Shown: piece by piece, positions 34,454 to 48,144 of the stretch
Position numbering within the stretch: position 1 is the first letter of the stretch
Layout: every line of letters starts with the position of its first letter
Notes under the pieces: generated by a model
What the model was told of the DNA's origin: nothing
Seen by the model: the letters and a program-made list of their open reading frames with translations, nothing else
Databases searched by the model: none
Translations under genes and position numbers: made by a program
Source: Caprimulgus europaeus
Lineage: Eukaryota; Chordata; Aves; Caprimulgiformes; Caprimulgidae
Direction of reading: 5' to 3'
Assembly: GCA_907165065.1 (NCBI GenBank)
Contig: OU015529.1
Span: forward strand, 4,395,054 to 4,459,053
Length of the DNA: 64,000 nucleotides

Positions 34454-37400
34454 TACCACTGTGAGTTGATATTCTCTTTATAGTGAACTTTATAGTGGTG
34501 GGAACTGAGTAGCTCCAAATACTTTGTAAATTGACCTTCCAGCCCAGAAAAGCCAAAGACAAATTAAATTTAAGGTTAAGTGGAGAGGTCAAAACGTTCT
34601 GTTTGTAATGAAAAGGACTGAAAAAATCCTGGGTTTTTCAAGGTTTGTATTCAGGCTGATGTGATGTAAGACAGGCTCCTTGGATCCATATCAAGGAAGA
34701 CTTTTCTTGTTTATGTTGGTGTAAATGATAGATGCATCTAGCCTAAGACAAGAGGCTCATCCACTCAAGCTCTTTAACAGTATCAGGCATAGTGCTTATC
34801 ACTTTTCATTAACATAGAAAATGAAGCCAAAAAGACTTGGAACAGTTTGTTCCAGTTCCACTCTAACGAGATGCACTTTGTTATTTTCTGGATCATTCAC
34901 CCTTGGTTCAATTTAAGTTTATTTTAAGACAGGCTAATCAGCCTTTTAACTAGAGAATCCTTGGCCTCCCACTGCTCACTTGGAGTGGTGCCTAATCAGG
35001 TAGAATGAGCATTTCTGCTTTGTGTAAAGACAAGGCTGATGTTGACCTTAAGAAGTGGTCTGCCAATAAGTCACCACTGCCGGCTGCCACGATGCACTCA
35101 GTGACGTGGCACAAATGCATTGTGCCATAATAAAGGCATTTATTGAAGAAGCTATTATTGAAGAAGTTGTTATTACTGTATGTCCAAGAAAAAGGCAAAG
35201 GACCTGGAGATATGTAAATATGAGTGAACTAGATCCACATCTTCATTACATTTTCCACATCTAGACATTAGGTCTTTTCAAGTAAGGACCAAAGGAAACT
35301 CCTGTTGTAACCAATTGTAGGCTGAAAATACATCTTGTGATGAACACTTCAATGTCTCCACAATTTTTAAGCAGGGCAGAATACAAATAGTACATATGGA
35401 AGAGGGAAGGCTAAGAATACTTGACTCAGTTCCCATGCATATACTATGTTCCCATCCCAATACTATGAGGAAACTCACTCTTGGCTCTAATTCATTAATC
35501 CCTTAGTACTGTCCTGGTGCTTTAGTGTTGCCATGAGCAACGACTGAGGAACTGCCTCCAGCAAACCCTGCATCAAGGTCTCAGCACCTTTCAATATCAC
35601 TGCTCCATTTGCTTCCTTTCTGTGCATGTACAGAGGAAAGCAATCAACCCTGATTAAGGTAAAAATACAAAATGGGAACATGAAGAATGAAATCAATAAC
35701 TTGTCCAAAGCTGAAATATTAAAGAAATCTCTTAAGAAGTCTTCTTAAAGAGAACTAGATAATAGACTGTATTTTACTGTACATTATCATAGTACTTTTT
35801 GCACCATGAACACAGGAGCTCTCCAGGTAGCTAAAGCCTTTGCTCTTCACCTTTGTTTCCCAGTCTTTATGAAATGGTGATGGAAATGAAGATGAGACAG
35901 AGATGATGGTTATTGGGATTCTGCACTGGAGTCTGAGAAGAGAGGGAAATTCTCTGCATATTTAACTCTGCTAACTTCACCAGGGATGTTGTTGGCTTTG
36001 CAGGGCTATTGTCTTGCTACAATATGTTTTTATACTTTTATGAATGAGCTATTTATGTAGCTTCTATAGAAGATCTTCATCTGGTGGAAAACAATAGAGA
36101 GTGATGAGGATCTGTTCCACGGGGTTAGAGATTTGACATTTGAGGGCCCCATGAGCCTATCGAAGATAAAATCCATTGTATTTAGATTTGAATAGAAGGA
36201 ATGTTCAAATCTGAAATAAAAAAGCCATTGTTTGATACCCTGAAGAAGCTTACCACTGCTTTGTTTGTGGGTGAGAGGAAGACAGGTAGTTTCAGTTTCT
36301 TCCCTGGGAGGTATGCACAACCAAATAACTAATTTGAGGAAAGCAAGCTATTAGGTTCTTCAAACACCTTCTTGAGGGGTTGTACATGAGCTTGGCTCAC
36401 ATTTCCTGTGATGGGATTGTGTGTTTACTGCAATAGGACCTCAGTTCTCATCATCCCCACCTTCATATTGAAAAGTTTCTATGTAGTGCAATGGCAACTT
36501 GCTTCTGAGTGGAAATATTAATAGCATGAATATGTTTATATGCTCACTAGGAGATCTGTTATGGATTCAACTATGCATAGTATTCTTCATAATCACTCTC
36601 AAACAAATTTTGCATTTGGAAAGCAGTCATTTTTTCCCCTATTATTTCCCTTTTGTTTGTATGTCACTTTTTTTACCATCTTTGTGCCTTCTTGGGTGGC
36701 AGACAATGGTTATTAATGTTGAATTTGTGACATTAGCATTGGTCAGGTTCCTAGAAGACAATTATGGACACCTTCTTTGATCTCCTGCACAACACAGTCT
36801 AAAGAAACCAAGTCAATAATTCTGTCTTCAGCTCATAAAACACACTTGAAGTATAGCCTATCTCTCAGGGAGTTATTGTCCTGATGCATTGAAACACAGA
36901 CCTCAAAAAATGGAGACTCCACCACATTTTCCTTTCTCATAGACTTCAAATAAAAAAAACCAAACTGGTGAGCCATCATCCCCTAAGCCTAAGTTGCTCT
37001 AGTTACAGTGCTGGCATAGGCAACAAGTGGGACAATAATGTCAATATGATGCAAAAAGGATTACTTTTAAATTAAAATATGACTGTCTGATGTAGCATGA
37101 TCAACTGACCCTTCATACTTAACCAGCCTCTTCACCTGAAACCCAGTGGTTAGTAGAGTGTCCTTACATCACCTTTTTGACTTGGTGACATCTCTGGTTT
37201 CCATTGGGCTTGACTGAAAGACCTCACAGTAGGAGAAAATCTGGCAGTCGTATAAGATCATCTGTGGTAACAGCATGTGACAAAACAACTTTGCATCACT
37301 TTCTGCAGCGGGACATGGGATAATGAAGAGAACAGAAATAAAGGAATCAAAGGTTGTGGGAAGGCAACATTTTCCATCTTTGGGAAGAGCCGTTTGTAAG

Positions 37401-38028
37401 CAGCTTCCCCTCCTGACTTTTGGCTCGGGGCAGGAGGATTGAGCACTGGCAGGGGGAGGATGGAGCAGTGGAGCCTGTGATTTAGTTTTCTGCCCTCAAA
37501 GGAGGTAAAAACGGTCTTGTAGCAATTATCAAGGGTGAAAACATGCATTATGAACACAGCTTTTCTTTAAGCAAATGTACTGGATTCCATCTACTCCAAG
37601 CATGCTCCTGACACTACGTGCTCCAGCCACAGTGCCATCTCCTCATGCTGGTCCTGCATCATTCTCCTGACCTCAAGCAGGAGACAGGGCTTTGCCTTGT
37701 TTGTTTGGGTTTGTAGACAGAAATGGGACACACCTGTGCTAAATCCTTCATCTGGCTGGCAGCTCACAAGGCTGCCCAGTGGCAGAAGCACCTTACATGG
37801 TCCCTTCTCCTTGAACATGGGGCTCTTTGCACAGCCTGCTCACTGGACTGCTGGAAAATGCATGAAGTCTCCCGAAGATAATTTGTTCATGAATGTTGAG
37901 AGCAAGAATAGGCAAAACTGTGCTTCCTGGGCAATGAAATCCACATCTCCAAGTGATGCAGCAGGAATCCTCTTGCTTCTGATTGGTGTATGTCTCTCTT
38001 ATCTGCTCCAAGTACTGCATTGGTTTCT

Positions 38029-38031
<3 letters not shown>
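34454..38031. other. Non-coding stretch, nothing recognised
   Basis: About 3.6 kb of AT-rich sequence. It includes a small hairpin-forming word, 'ggcacaaatgcattgtgcc' (about 35108-35126), and a 15-16-bp duplication 'attattgaagaag' at about 35140-35168. No coding signal is supported. Confidence 0.5.

Positions 38032-38076
<45 letters not shown>
38032..38076. repeat. (AT)n microsatellite
   Basis: 45 bp of uninterrupted AT dinucleotides (about 22 units). It is self-complementary and could extrude as a cruciform. It accounts for the tyrosine-isoleucine runs in the open frames that cross it. Confidence 0.97.
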
Positions 38077-38078
<2 letters not shown>

Positions 38079-39479
38079 CATAGATGTTTATCTATCTGCT
38101 AAAATTAATGAGAATAATTAGACTGGGGGAACAAAATAGGACATACTGTTGGTTTTGCACCATGATACTCCCTGGGGACAGTATTCTGGTGGCTGAGACT
38201 GGAAGACATCATCTCTAACAATGAAAAAGAAGCTGATGAGTCATTGCAGCTACAAAAAGGATTAAAATATTTTTAAACAGAAGAGTAGTTATTAATAAAG
38301 TGCAGGAAATTATAGGGAGTTATTGCACTTTGAGCAAAAAGGCCAACACGACTTCCTCCCACATAGTACTTACTTTGATGATACTCTCCCTCCCTCTCAA
38401 ATCTTATTTTTATTTCTCTCAAATTTCTTTCAAAACGTGTTTACAGAAGTGGCCATGATGTTATCCTTTCCCTGGGTGGATACTCATTTACCATCAACTG
38501 TTTCTACTTCTCAGTCCTTGAAACTGGCCAAGGTTTGGAAAAACATCTCTATTCTTTGTTCCTTGGACATGCCCATTTCTTGGGAACATGACCCAAAATT
38601 TCAGTACCCAGTGCAAGTGTCCCAGTCCTTCTGAATCCTCATGAGGCTTCTTTCCTCCTAAGTATCTTATTAATAGAAAAAGTTTAACCTGTGTTGCATA
38701 TCTATGCAAATAAAACAGACAGTAATGTCAGTCATAGTAGTTAGGAAGGGTGCATAGCTGCAAAGTATGGCCCCAGTGTTCTTCTGACTGAGAAATTATA
38801 CCTGGGGAAAGAAATGTGATAAACATATTCAAAATGCTCCACCAGTCACAGGTTATTCTCACACCTATGTAACCTATTACCTTCAGACATGTCACCTGGC
38901 AGCTAGGGCACAACGTGTTCTCCATTCTCTAGTTTCACCTTTGACATTATTTTTTGGAAGATAAATTTAATGTATTAAATTATTTCAGAAGGTCTTTTAC
39001 AAGCTGCCATTTTTATAATTATTTTTTTTTTTTCTGTAAATATCACAATGCACCTTATTTTTTCTCTTGATAAGTTTATTAATTTCCTTTAACTCCTTGA
39101 AGTATTTTGGCTGCTTTCCAAGGGAATTCAAAGCCATCCATCCAAGTTAAGCAAAGTACTGCTGAAGTGCAGAGTCTCATTAGTTTGAGGGGTTTTGACA
39201 GGAAAGCATTTTCCCTAGAAACTTTGCATCAGGACTCCTTTTAACTCGCTGGTGCTCCAAATCCAAATGTTAAAACTGTCCCCACCTAATCTATAAGGTT
39301 TTGTACAGCTCTGGCTTTCTAGCTGCATGGATAACTTTTTGTGCTGATTTACTCTGCTTCTTTCTTTTCATCACCAGTAATAGGATCCTGCCACTGGAAA
39401 CAAGCCCAAACCTCAAGTTTAATTTTAGTTCATGATGCTTTAGTTTTGTGATGGTCACTTTACAAACCAGAATTCCCCT
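38077..39479. other. Non-coding stretch, nothing recognised
   Basis: About 1.4 kb of AT-rich sequence. No coding, RNA or transposon signal seen. There is a T run at about 39023-39034. Confidence 0.55.
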
Positions 39480-39556
39480 CAGTTACCAGCTGATGTTTAT
39501 TGTTATAAATCCTATGTTCAGCTACCAGCTCATATTTATTGTTACAAATGCTATGA
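39480..39556. repeat. 39-bp tandem duplication
   Basis: 'cagttaccagctgatgttta' and onwards (39480-39518) is repeated at 39519-39556 as 'cagctaccagctcatattta' and onwards, with several substitutions. Two copies only. Confidence 0.88.
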
Positions 39557-41534
39557 AGCATGAGAACACAAGAGAAAAATGTCCTTCTTCATCTTGAAAA
39601 CATAATGCTGAATAGCTGGAATGTGCCAGAATGGAAAAAACCAATTATTTTATGATGTATTTGATCCACATCTAGTACAGTACAGGGAAGACATTATCCA
39701 GAAAGTTATGAGCCACAAAATGGAGGTTCCAGAGGAAATAAAACAAAACCAAATACTTATTTTTATCTTAAATTATTATTATCATAACACCTCAAGCCCT
39801 CTAAGAAAAACCTCAGAATCAAACTCTGTACTGTTGCATCCATTCTGGTTGGAAAGGTGAGGCTCTGGGGCATTACGTTTAATATCCCTATTTAATATCC
39901 CTGTAGTTTAGCCCTGCTTCCCTGTTTTAGCATTTGTGACCCAGGCTCATATTTCCTCTTTAGATCTTCTCAACAGTGAGATGAATCTTTGTTCAATATT
40001 GGCTTTCTTCCCCATTGCTGAGATTGTTTTATTTCTTGATCAGCTGTTACAGCAATGATTTTCAGCAATGTTTCTCTTTCTTCTTTTGGAAACTGTACAT
40101 CTGCTCTTGGCATCTGTTCCATATCCTTTATGAACATTGAAGCAGTGAATTTATTTAATTTTTTTCCTTGCAGAGGCTGAATCTATTGTCTAGAAATTAT
40201 TGGCTTTGCCTTAGAAAGCCCGTGGTCTCCTTCACTGACTTTTTATTCCTATTGGAAACACTTCCTATTGCTCATCATCTGTTGAAATCATATTATATCC
40301 TGTATCATTACTTTCCTTTCTTTTGAGTTTTTAATTGCATTCACAAACCACTCCAACCCTTCTCTGTTATCTACCTCTTTATTCCTCCTTGTTACTTTTT
40401 GCACACCCATATTTTCTTTTTTTATGCTACCAGTGTATATTTAATGACATCCACAGCCTCTGAGCCTACTAGAAATTGGCTTTGAACCTGTGGCTTTTCT
40501 GCCTTCTCTCATTTCTATCTCTTTATTCAACAGAATTCCACTGCATTTCCTCTGCTTCAATGCAAACACCTAATTTTTGTCATTTATACTTCCCCACAGT
40601 ATGGAGCAAAGCACTTCTGCTGCAGAGTTTTAGTCTCCACTGAAATATTTTGCTCTTGATAGGTCTAAATTGAGTGGAGAATCCCTCTCTCCTTGTAGTT
40701 TTTGCTTTAGATTTTGCATGGAAAAAAAAAAAAAAAGCCTTATACACCTCAGCAAAGTGCTTGACTAATGCATTTATTGCCCCAACTTGTTTGGATCTGT
40801 AAAGTTACCATCTTTCATCTTGAAGTATTATTACACACCGTTGGCCAGTAAAGTGAAAATGGACAAACATGCAATCTGGTTTATAATAGATCTTTAAACA
40901 GACATTTTTATGCTTCACTGAAGAATTACCAACAGAGACTTTGCTCTCTGGAGAGTGCCAAGAACTTGTAAAGCTCAACAATTATAATACATGCACAGAG
41001 GGAATGCTAATGCAAAGCAGAGTGAGCGTTTGTTAAACCTTCAAGGGTTGTCGGACGCGCAGCATCCCTGCAGCGGAACGCAGCGACCGGGCTAAAGCTC
41101 CGAGCGAGAAAGGGGCACCGAGTTTCTGATGTGCAATCTGATGAGCCACTCAAACCCCAGCAAAATATCAACTAGCCATCTGGAGACTCAAGAGGAGCAT
41201 CAGCCTATCTTGTGTCTCTTCTTCTGGCCCTTCTGCTGAGCGTCAGAGAGAGGAGAGCGTCTCCCTCTTCCATCATCCTCTCAAAAAAATGTCAAGTAGA
41301 GGAAAGTTTATCTTGCCTCCTATGAGTAATCAAGAGAAGCCCTGAAGCAGGAGATTAGTACAGTGTATGTATGATACAAACACTCATTATCAACAAATAA
41401 TGAGGAATTTATCATCAGCTCAGACACACATGGATTTATCACAGCAGCAAGTGTTAAACTGCAAGACTGCTCTTTCCCTGTCATTTATTGTCTATGAACT
41501 TATCACACTATCTTAAAACACTTTAGTTTCCTTA
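39557..41534. other. Non-coding stretch with a local CpG cluster
   Basis: About 2 kb. It contains an A run at about 40721-40735 and the window's densest CpG cluster at 41050-41122. The cluster is described separately. No open frame over the cluster is recognisable. Confidence 0.5.
41022..41130. promoter_or_regulatory. CpG-rich island-like patch, possible promoter or 5' exon
   Basis: About 10 CpG dinucleotides fall within 41050-41122 (for example 'gtcggacgcgcagc', 'gcggaacgcagcgaccgg', 'ctccgagcgag'). The rest of the window is almost CpG-free. An octamer-like word 'atgctaatgcaaag' lies just upstream at 41004-41017. Two more GCG sites occur at about 41240 and 41258. In a bird genome such a patch can mark a promoter, a first exon, or a rarely methylated enhancer. 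No downstream coding exon is visible here, so the role is inference. Confidence 0.3.
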
Positions 41535-42151
41535 TCACAGAATCACAGAATGTCAGGGATTGGAAGGGACCTCGAAAGCTCATCCAGTCCAACCCCCTGC
41601 CGGAGCAGGAACACCCAGATGAGTTCACACAGGAAGGTGTCCAGGTGGGTCTTGAATGTCTCCAGAGAAGGAGACTCCACACCCTCCCTGGGCAGCCTGT
41701 CCCAGGGCTCTGTCACCCTCACAGTAAAGAAGTTCCTTCTCAAGTTTAAGCAGAACCTCCTGTGTTCCAGCTCACACCCACTGCCCCTTGTCCTACCATT
41801 GGTCACCACTGAGAAGAGCCTGGCCCCATCCTCCTGACACTCATACCTTCAAATATTTATAAACATTAATGAGATCCCCCCTCAGCCTCCTCTTTTCCAA
41901 GCTAAAGAGCCCCAGCTCCCTCAGCCTTTCCTCGTAAGGGAGATGCTCCACTCCCTTCATCACCTTGGTGGCTCTGTGCTGGACTCTCAAGCAGCTCCCT
42001 GTCCTTCTTGAACTGTGAGGCCCAGAACTGGACACAATATTCCAGATGTGGCCTCACCAGGGCAGAGTAGAGGGGGAGGAGAACCTCTCTTGACCTCCTG
42101 ACCACAGTCCTTCTAATGCACCCCAGGATGCCATTGGCCTTCTTGGCCAAT
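41535..42151 (-). mobile_element. CR1 LINE fragment with ORF2 remnant (group C)
   Basis: About 617 bp, minus strand. The plus-strand 3' tail begins 'cttatcacagaatcacagaa'. The ORF2 part translates on the minus strand as [36 protein letters not shown], then after frame changes [19 protein letters not shown] and [20 protein letters not shown]. Frame breaks occur near 41990 and 41835. It is inverted relative to its closest relative at 14673-15225. Confidence 0.96.
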
Positions 42152-43954
42152 CTTTATTCCTATCAATATAATTTGGGAGACTGCACCAAAGTTTTACTTT
42201 TGGAAAGAATGAAAGCTTTCATATAGCTCTTGGCCTGCAGGTAATTCAAGATCAGCCCAAAAAAGACACCTAATATGTAAAAAAATTTTTAGGAAAAGAA
42301 GTGAACTCCAGAATGGATCTCAAAACCATTATTAACTAAATGAAAGCAGGACTGATGACTTAAAAAAAAAATCACACACAGAGTTCTGTGCCTATTAAAA
42401 AACACTTTCTCCTTAGATCACTCTGGAACTCAAGACCTCAGTCTACTCTACAAGTTCACTCCATAGGCTATTTTCTGACACCATTATTTAACACAAAATC
42501 AGTAGGATGTAGCCATATGCAAATACTTGTAGAGCTGAGTGGATCCAACTTTTCCTGATTTGTCCCAAAATGGATTCATTTATTGCTCAAGTTTTGGTAG
42601 ATTATATATTCCCTCTTTGGAATATATTGAAAAAAAAAATGGAACAACATCAGAGAACTCATGTTACAGAGAAATCTTTGCAAAATTGTCTACTAATGTT
42701 AGTTCCCCTGGAGCTCACATTCCCCATTATCCTTTAGGATAATGGAAGAAATCCAGCAAAGCTATCATACTGATGCTAAAAAGGTTTATTGTAACAAAAG
42801 GAAAGAGTTGGAACTCCTCATCCTACTGGTGTTTATGGCTGTTGGTGGAAAAGAAACACCTCCTTTGGGGAAAAGGCAAGAAGAGAACTGTGAATGCCAG
42901 GAGGCTTGTGCTGGGAAATCAGCCATGTATATGCAAATGGATTTCCACTGATATTTTCATGCAAAAATCCTGAGAAGAACATTCAAACTTTCATTTGGAT
43001 AACACAAATAATCAAAGAAAAGCAAAGTGAAAAGCAAAGATTGTTCGTTGGCAGATGGAAAATGATTGGAAAGCTCATGGTTTTGGGGAGGGCTGCCCTA
43101 CTCAGCAGTAAAACACATCTGGTTGGACCTCTGTCGTAAAAGGAACAATGTAATAATTGTGAACTGAGCTGGCTTCAGAATCTGTGACTGAAGAATCTTC
43201 AAATAAAAGCGATCATCCAGATGAGATTAAACTGTACAATTTCCTTAGAGTAAGGAAATCCACGTCAAGACAAGCTGTAGCCAAGCCTGACAATATGAAA
43301 TTGTATTTTATGAGCCACAGCAGAAAAAAAAAAAATCATATTTTCCGGAAATGAATAGAAAAATGGTTTTCTGTTACATAAAAACCTGTTGCAATGACCA
43401 CAACTCAGATCAGATCTCCCACTGATCTATACTTAATCACTATATTTTTACCTTTTATTTGGTGCAAGTATAGATGTTTCATGAATCTAGCATTTGAAAC
43501 CTTTCTCACTAGAATGCAAATTAGTTAAACAGTACACTCACTTCTACATAATTTTTTCATATGTTTCTCTGCTGATAAATACAGTAGAATTTTATCAATT
43601 ATACTGCTGAAAAATTGGTATTCAGAGCCTGGCTATTGAAATTTGCTGTTTATAATATGCATGATGTTAACTTGCTGAGACAGGTGCAAGTAAAAATTAC
43701 TGATTAATTTCAGCACAGGATAAAGAAGGCAAGAAGAAATTGCGTGTGTAGAGAAGTTATTGTCACAGCTTATAGAGGCCATGTGTTACTCACCCTAATT
43801 AACTCATTGCTGTATGAGGAACTGAAAATCTCACAACTATGCTGAGGATGGATAAATTGCTAAACGTTATTTTTGGTGGAGCATAGCTGAGGCTTCCAGG
43901 AACCAGCAGTTCACTAAATGATCCAAATGAATGTGAGGTTACACATGGGGACAC
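42152..43954. other. Non-coding stretch, nothing recognised
   Basis: About 1.8 kb, AT-rich, with A runs at about 42361, 42627 and 43326. Open frames are at most 95 codons and unrecognised. Confidence 0.55.
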
Positions 43955-44573
43955 GTGTATCTTGGGCTGCATCAAGAGCAACATGGGCAGCAGGTCGAGG
44001 GAGGGGATTCTGCCCCTCTACTCTGCTCTGGTGAGATCTCACCTGGAGGCGGACACCTACTGTGTTCAGTCTGGGGCTCCCAACACAAGAAGGACATCGA
44101 CCTACTGGAGCGAGTCCAGGGGAGGCCACCAGGATGATCCACCTCTCGTATGGGGACAGGCTGAGAGAGTTGGGGCTGTTCAGCCTGGTGAAGAGAAGGC
44201 TCTGGGGAGACTTTCTAGTGGCCTCCCAGTACCTGAAGGGGCTCCAGGAAGGCTGGGGAGGGACTTTTGGCAAGGGCAGGGAGTGACAGAACAAAGGCTG
44301 ATGGTTTTAAACTGGAAGAGGGGAGATTGAGATGAGATCTAAGGAAGAAACTCTTTCCTGGGAGGGTGGCGAGACAGGTTACCCAGAGAAGTTGTGAATG
44401 CTCCATCCCTGGAGATATTCAAGGACAGGTTGGATGAGGCCCTGGGCAGCCTGACCTAGTGGTTGGCAACCCTGTCCATGTCAGGGGGATTGGAACTAGG
44501 TGATCTTTAAGGTCTTTTCCAACCCAAACCAGTCTGTGATGTTAGGGGTCTTTCCAACCTTAATGATTCTGTC
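43955..44573 (+). mobile_element. CR1 LINE fragment with a doubled 3' tail (group A)
   Basis: About 585 bp of group A CR1, from 'cttgggctgcatcaagagca' (ORF2, GCIKSNMGSRSREGILPLYS), through 'gcagcctgacctagtggttg', to the usual end 'cccaaaccagtctgtgat' at 44540. It continues directly with 'gttaggggtctttccaacct' and 'taatgattctgt' (44541-44573), which looks like a second CR1 3' end. The ORF2 remnant has several frame breaks. Confidence 0.92.
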
Positions 44574-47500
44574 TACAGGCTGCAGCACTCTTTACCCACC
44601 AGGAAGGTGAAGATAGCTCTGCTGATATTTTGCATTATCACTTTATAACATTAACTAACATAAGTAAACTCTTTGCAGAGAGTGAGGCAACATGGTAAAG
44701 AAGTTCATAAAATAAATGATTCACAACAACCCTAGGGACAGAGCCATGAGTGCTTGTGGAGAACTGCTAGGAAAAGCTCTATTCCCTCTGAGGGTGCATT
44801 TTTGGAGCAGGTGTTTTCTGTGATTCCAATCTCTAAAGCAGTTCTGTACCTTTTAAGTATTGTCTTTCATGAATAAGCCTCTTTTTTCACCTCAATTACT
44901 GAAGTTCTGAACGTATACAACACTGAAATCATCAGCTATGTCATCTGTACTTGGTGGCTGTTGAGAGGAGCTCAGTGATCTGCACATACAGTCCAAATCA
45001 GCAATAATTTAACATTCTGATGCTCTTGAGGCACTTACAAAGCCATGGAAATCGTGCAGTGTTGACGATACACTCTTACACCTAGGGAGATTTTTTGATT
45101 TATGATTGAAACTACAAGTCACAGCTTATACTAGCAAAAAGTTTGGACTAAAGCCAGAGTTTTGAAGTTTTCAAAGTGAGCCATTGCATTAAAAAGGTGT
45201 CAAGTTTTTATTATAGCCTTATTTTTCACAAAGCAAAAAGCAGCAAATATCAAGAGTCCTCTCTCAATCCCTATGCCATACTTTAAAACCTGCTCTCTCC
45301 TGAAGTTTTACAACTAAGTGTCTTTGAAAGCCAAAAGAATATTTAATAGACTTTACAAGTAGCAACCAGTTCCTGAAATAGTCTAATGCTTTGCACTGTA
45401 ACAACTTGGTTTTAGTTATGAGTTAAACAAAAACCTGGTGGAAAAAACACAAACCTAACACCTGATCCTGTAATTAGTAATTACCCACAATGAACAACAT
45501 AAATCCTGACATTTCTTAACTTTACTACCTGAACTCACCCTCTTCAGTTTGGGTTTTCCAGTTTAGCTATGTTGCATTGCCTGCACATCTCCATGTTTCC
45601 TGGGTGAGGACTTTAACTAACAGCAAGCCTCTGGCTGATGGGGTGGGGAAGGAGGGACACACAAGCCATAATTGGTCATACATCACAGCAAAATACTGCA
45701 CCAGCTTTGAGATGGGAATAAATTGCATATGCCTTGGTCCTTGCTCAGGCACATTGCAAGGGGCTGACAGAAGGGCTCAGCAAAGCCAGAGCTCAAGCTC
45801 CTTCTGGGATCCTCTTGGTTTCTGTTTGTTTCAGATGTCCTTTTCCTTGCAGGAATGGACCTGAGCCCATCAAGTGATACAGGGCTGCTCCAAGGACTCA
45901 GGTGAACAGCACTGGAAGGAGCTGGTGGGCTCCTCTGCAACAGGGGATTGGGGGACAAATAGCATCACCCTCTGCTGCACACAGAATAATTAAATATCAG
46001 TTCATTAACAGAGGCCCAGTCCCACCAGCCTGCACCAGGATCCTAAGGCTATCACCCCTCTTCATGCAGGATGAGAATCAGTTTTATTTGTGGAAAAGGA
46101 AGATGACAGAAGTTATTTCCCTCACCTGCCAGCATTGGGCCACTCTGGGAGAGAAAAATGATAAGAAAGTACAACAAATGGGGCTGGAGAGGCTGGTTGA
46201 GCTCATCTTCTGCAGAGGCCCCATGAGCCCTGTGCAGAGGCAGGAACAGCCTCACATTTCAGCTGCTGCTCACTCACCTGCTCCTCAAGGATAGCCTCGT
46301 TCTAGTGATTAATTACCCTTTTTATTGGACAGCTTTTCTTGATACTTAACTTGGTTCTGCTGTTGTATCCTTTAGATTTATTGTTCTTTCTCCTGTAGTC
46401 ATGAGTGTTTATTCCCTTCCTCTTTACCATTAGCAGTTATGTGTTGCCAGTATATCTCCTCTCAGTCTTTCTTTGACCAAACAGACCATAAACCCTTCCC
46501 ATGTTCCCAGTGGCATATTTTTTCTAGCTATGTGATCATTCCCATCCTTCTCACCTGGACACTGTACAGTACAAGGGTAGGATCAGTCTCAGCATCCAAA
46601 GCAGAGGAACCTAAAGCCTGTCTGGGCTTTGCCAGAGACCAGCAGGAGCAAGATGGTCTTCATATCTGACAAGAACCACCAGATATAATCTCAGCTCACT
46701 TTAATTCACTGTTCCCAAGGTCCTGTCAAGGCACCCAGCATCAAAGCCCTGGGCTGGGAAGCCTGGGCATGGCCACCCCACCTCAGCCCCTAGGAAAGAA
46801 GTCTTCTCCCACCACAGCCACCCCCAGCAGAGGTAAAGCCCACGCTTTTCTCTGGGAGATCCTAGCCCACAGTAATGTAAAATAAAGGAGACCCCCTCTC
46901 TTGAACAATAAGGCTCTCCTTCCCCAGTAACCTGCCACTGCTGCCCAGTTTCTCTCTTCTGCACTTTTCATGACAAAAGTCATTCATCAACTTTCTCAAG
47001 CAAAACAGCTTAAGCTCGACTGCTGCTGCTCATCTTCATGAGTCAAAGTCTCTTCAAGTCTTTAATAGGATTTTGGATGTGGGAAGGTCAGTGGTAAACA
47101 ATGCACCATGTCAGGCTATATTAGAGATCATTTTAAGGGATAACACCCTTTTGTTTCTATTATTAATACTGCCAGGCACAAAGGAGTCTCATGAAGCTGC
47201 CTACAACAATGCCAGCACACATTTTTTTTGTACAACACAACAGTCAATAACATGCACCAATTATTTGCATTATAAAGGAGGATTACCTTGAATTCTTTAG
47301 TGAATTTCATTTTGTTGGTCACCTTCCAGCTGATCCTGATTTTCTTTAAAGGTAGACTACACCACTTAGCTTCCTACACAAATGTTGATGCCACCTTCTT
47401 GGGATGGCACACAGGGCCAATGTGTAGCCTTAGCAGGTTGGGGCACCTCATCCAGCTTTCAGATGAAGAAGACACAATTGTTGTTTTTATTCTGTTCCTC

Positions 47501-48144
47501 TGACCATTACAGCCCATTAACTTGCACCCTGTGCCCACTCCCTTTTGCAAAATCTTTTCACAAGTGGATTTGTCAATGACTTTTTAAAGATCCCAATAAG
47601 CACCACCTGGTCCCATTTCATGGGTACTTAGCTAATATCCAAAGAAGCAAAATAACAGATACAGGCAAATATTGATTAGCTTAAACTAAAAGTGCAGCTG
47701 CAGGGGATGATCTATCAGCTTTGTACAAAATCTCCCAAAGGATCTCTTTCCCTAAATAAGTATTACAGGGGAAAAAAATTCTGGAGGATTCAGGAAGCTT
47801 GTAGCCAATCAAGCTTAGAACAGGAATTAAATCATTATTTAGTATAGCTTAACAAGATGGGAAAAGCATATAATAGCACTTTCATTTTTGGAAGGAAAAA
47901 ATATATACATAGGACAAATTAAAATATAAAAAAAATATAAACAGATACAGAGTATCTAGAACTTCCTCTGCCCCTTGCACTACAGCAGCCACAGTACAGC
48001 AAGACAGAGCCACTCATACAACTGCAGATACTTACACTCTCATATAAACTGTTTTCTTTCCACTTATCCTAGCATAAGAAAGGGATTTTTTTTTTTAAAA
48101 AAAAAAGCAAGGGGAAAAGCTGCTGCATCTTAAAGCCCTAATAT
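44574..48144. other. Non-coding stretch, nothing recognised
   Basis: About 3.6 kb with no recognised transposon. There is a T11-A10 run at 48086-48106. The open frames at 45577-45864 and 45902-46294 (plus) and others have no recognised content. Confidence 0.5.

Noticed and set aside
37697-38081. Open frames with tyrosine-isoleucine repeats on both strands
   Set aside because: Produced by the (AT)n microsatellite.
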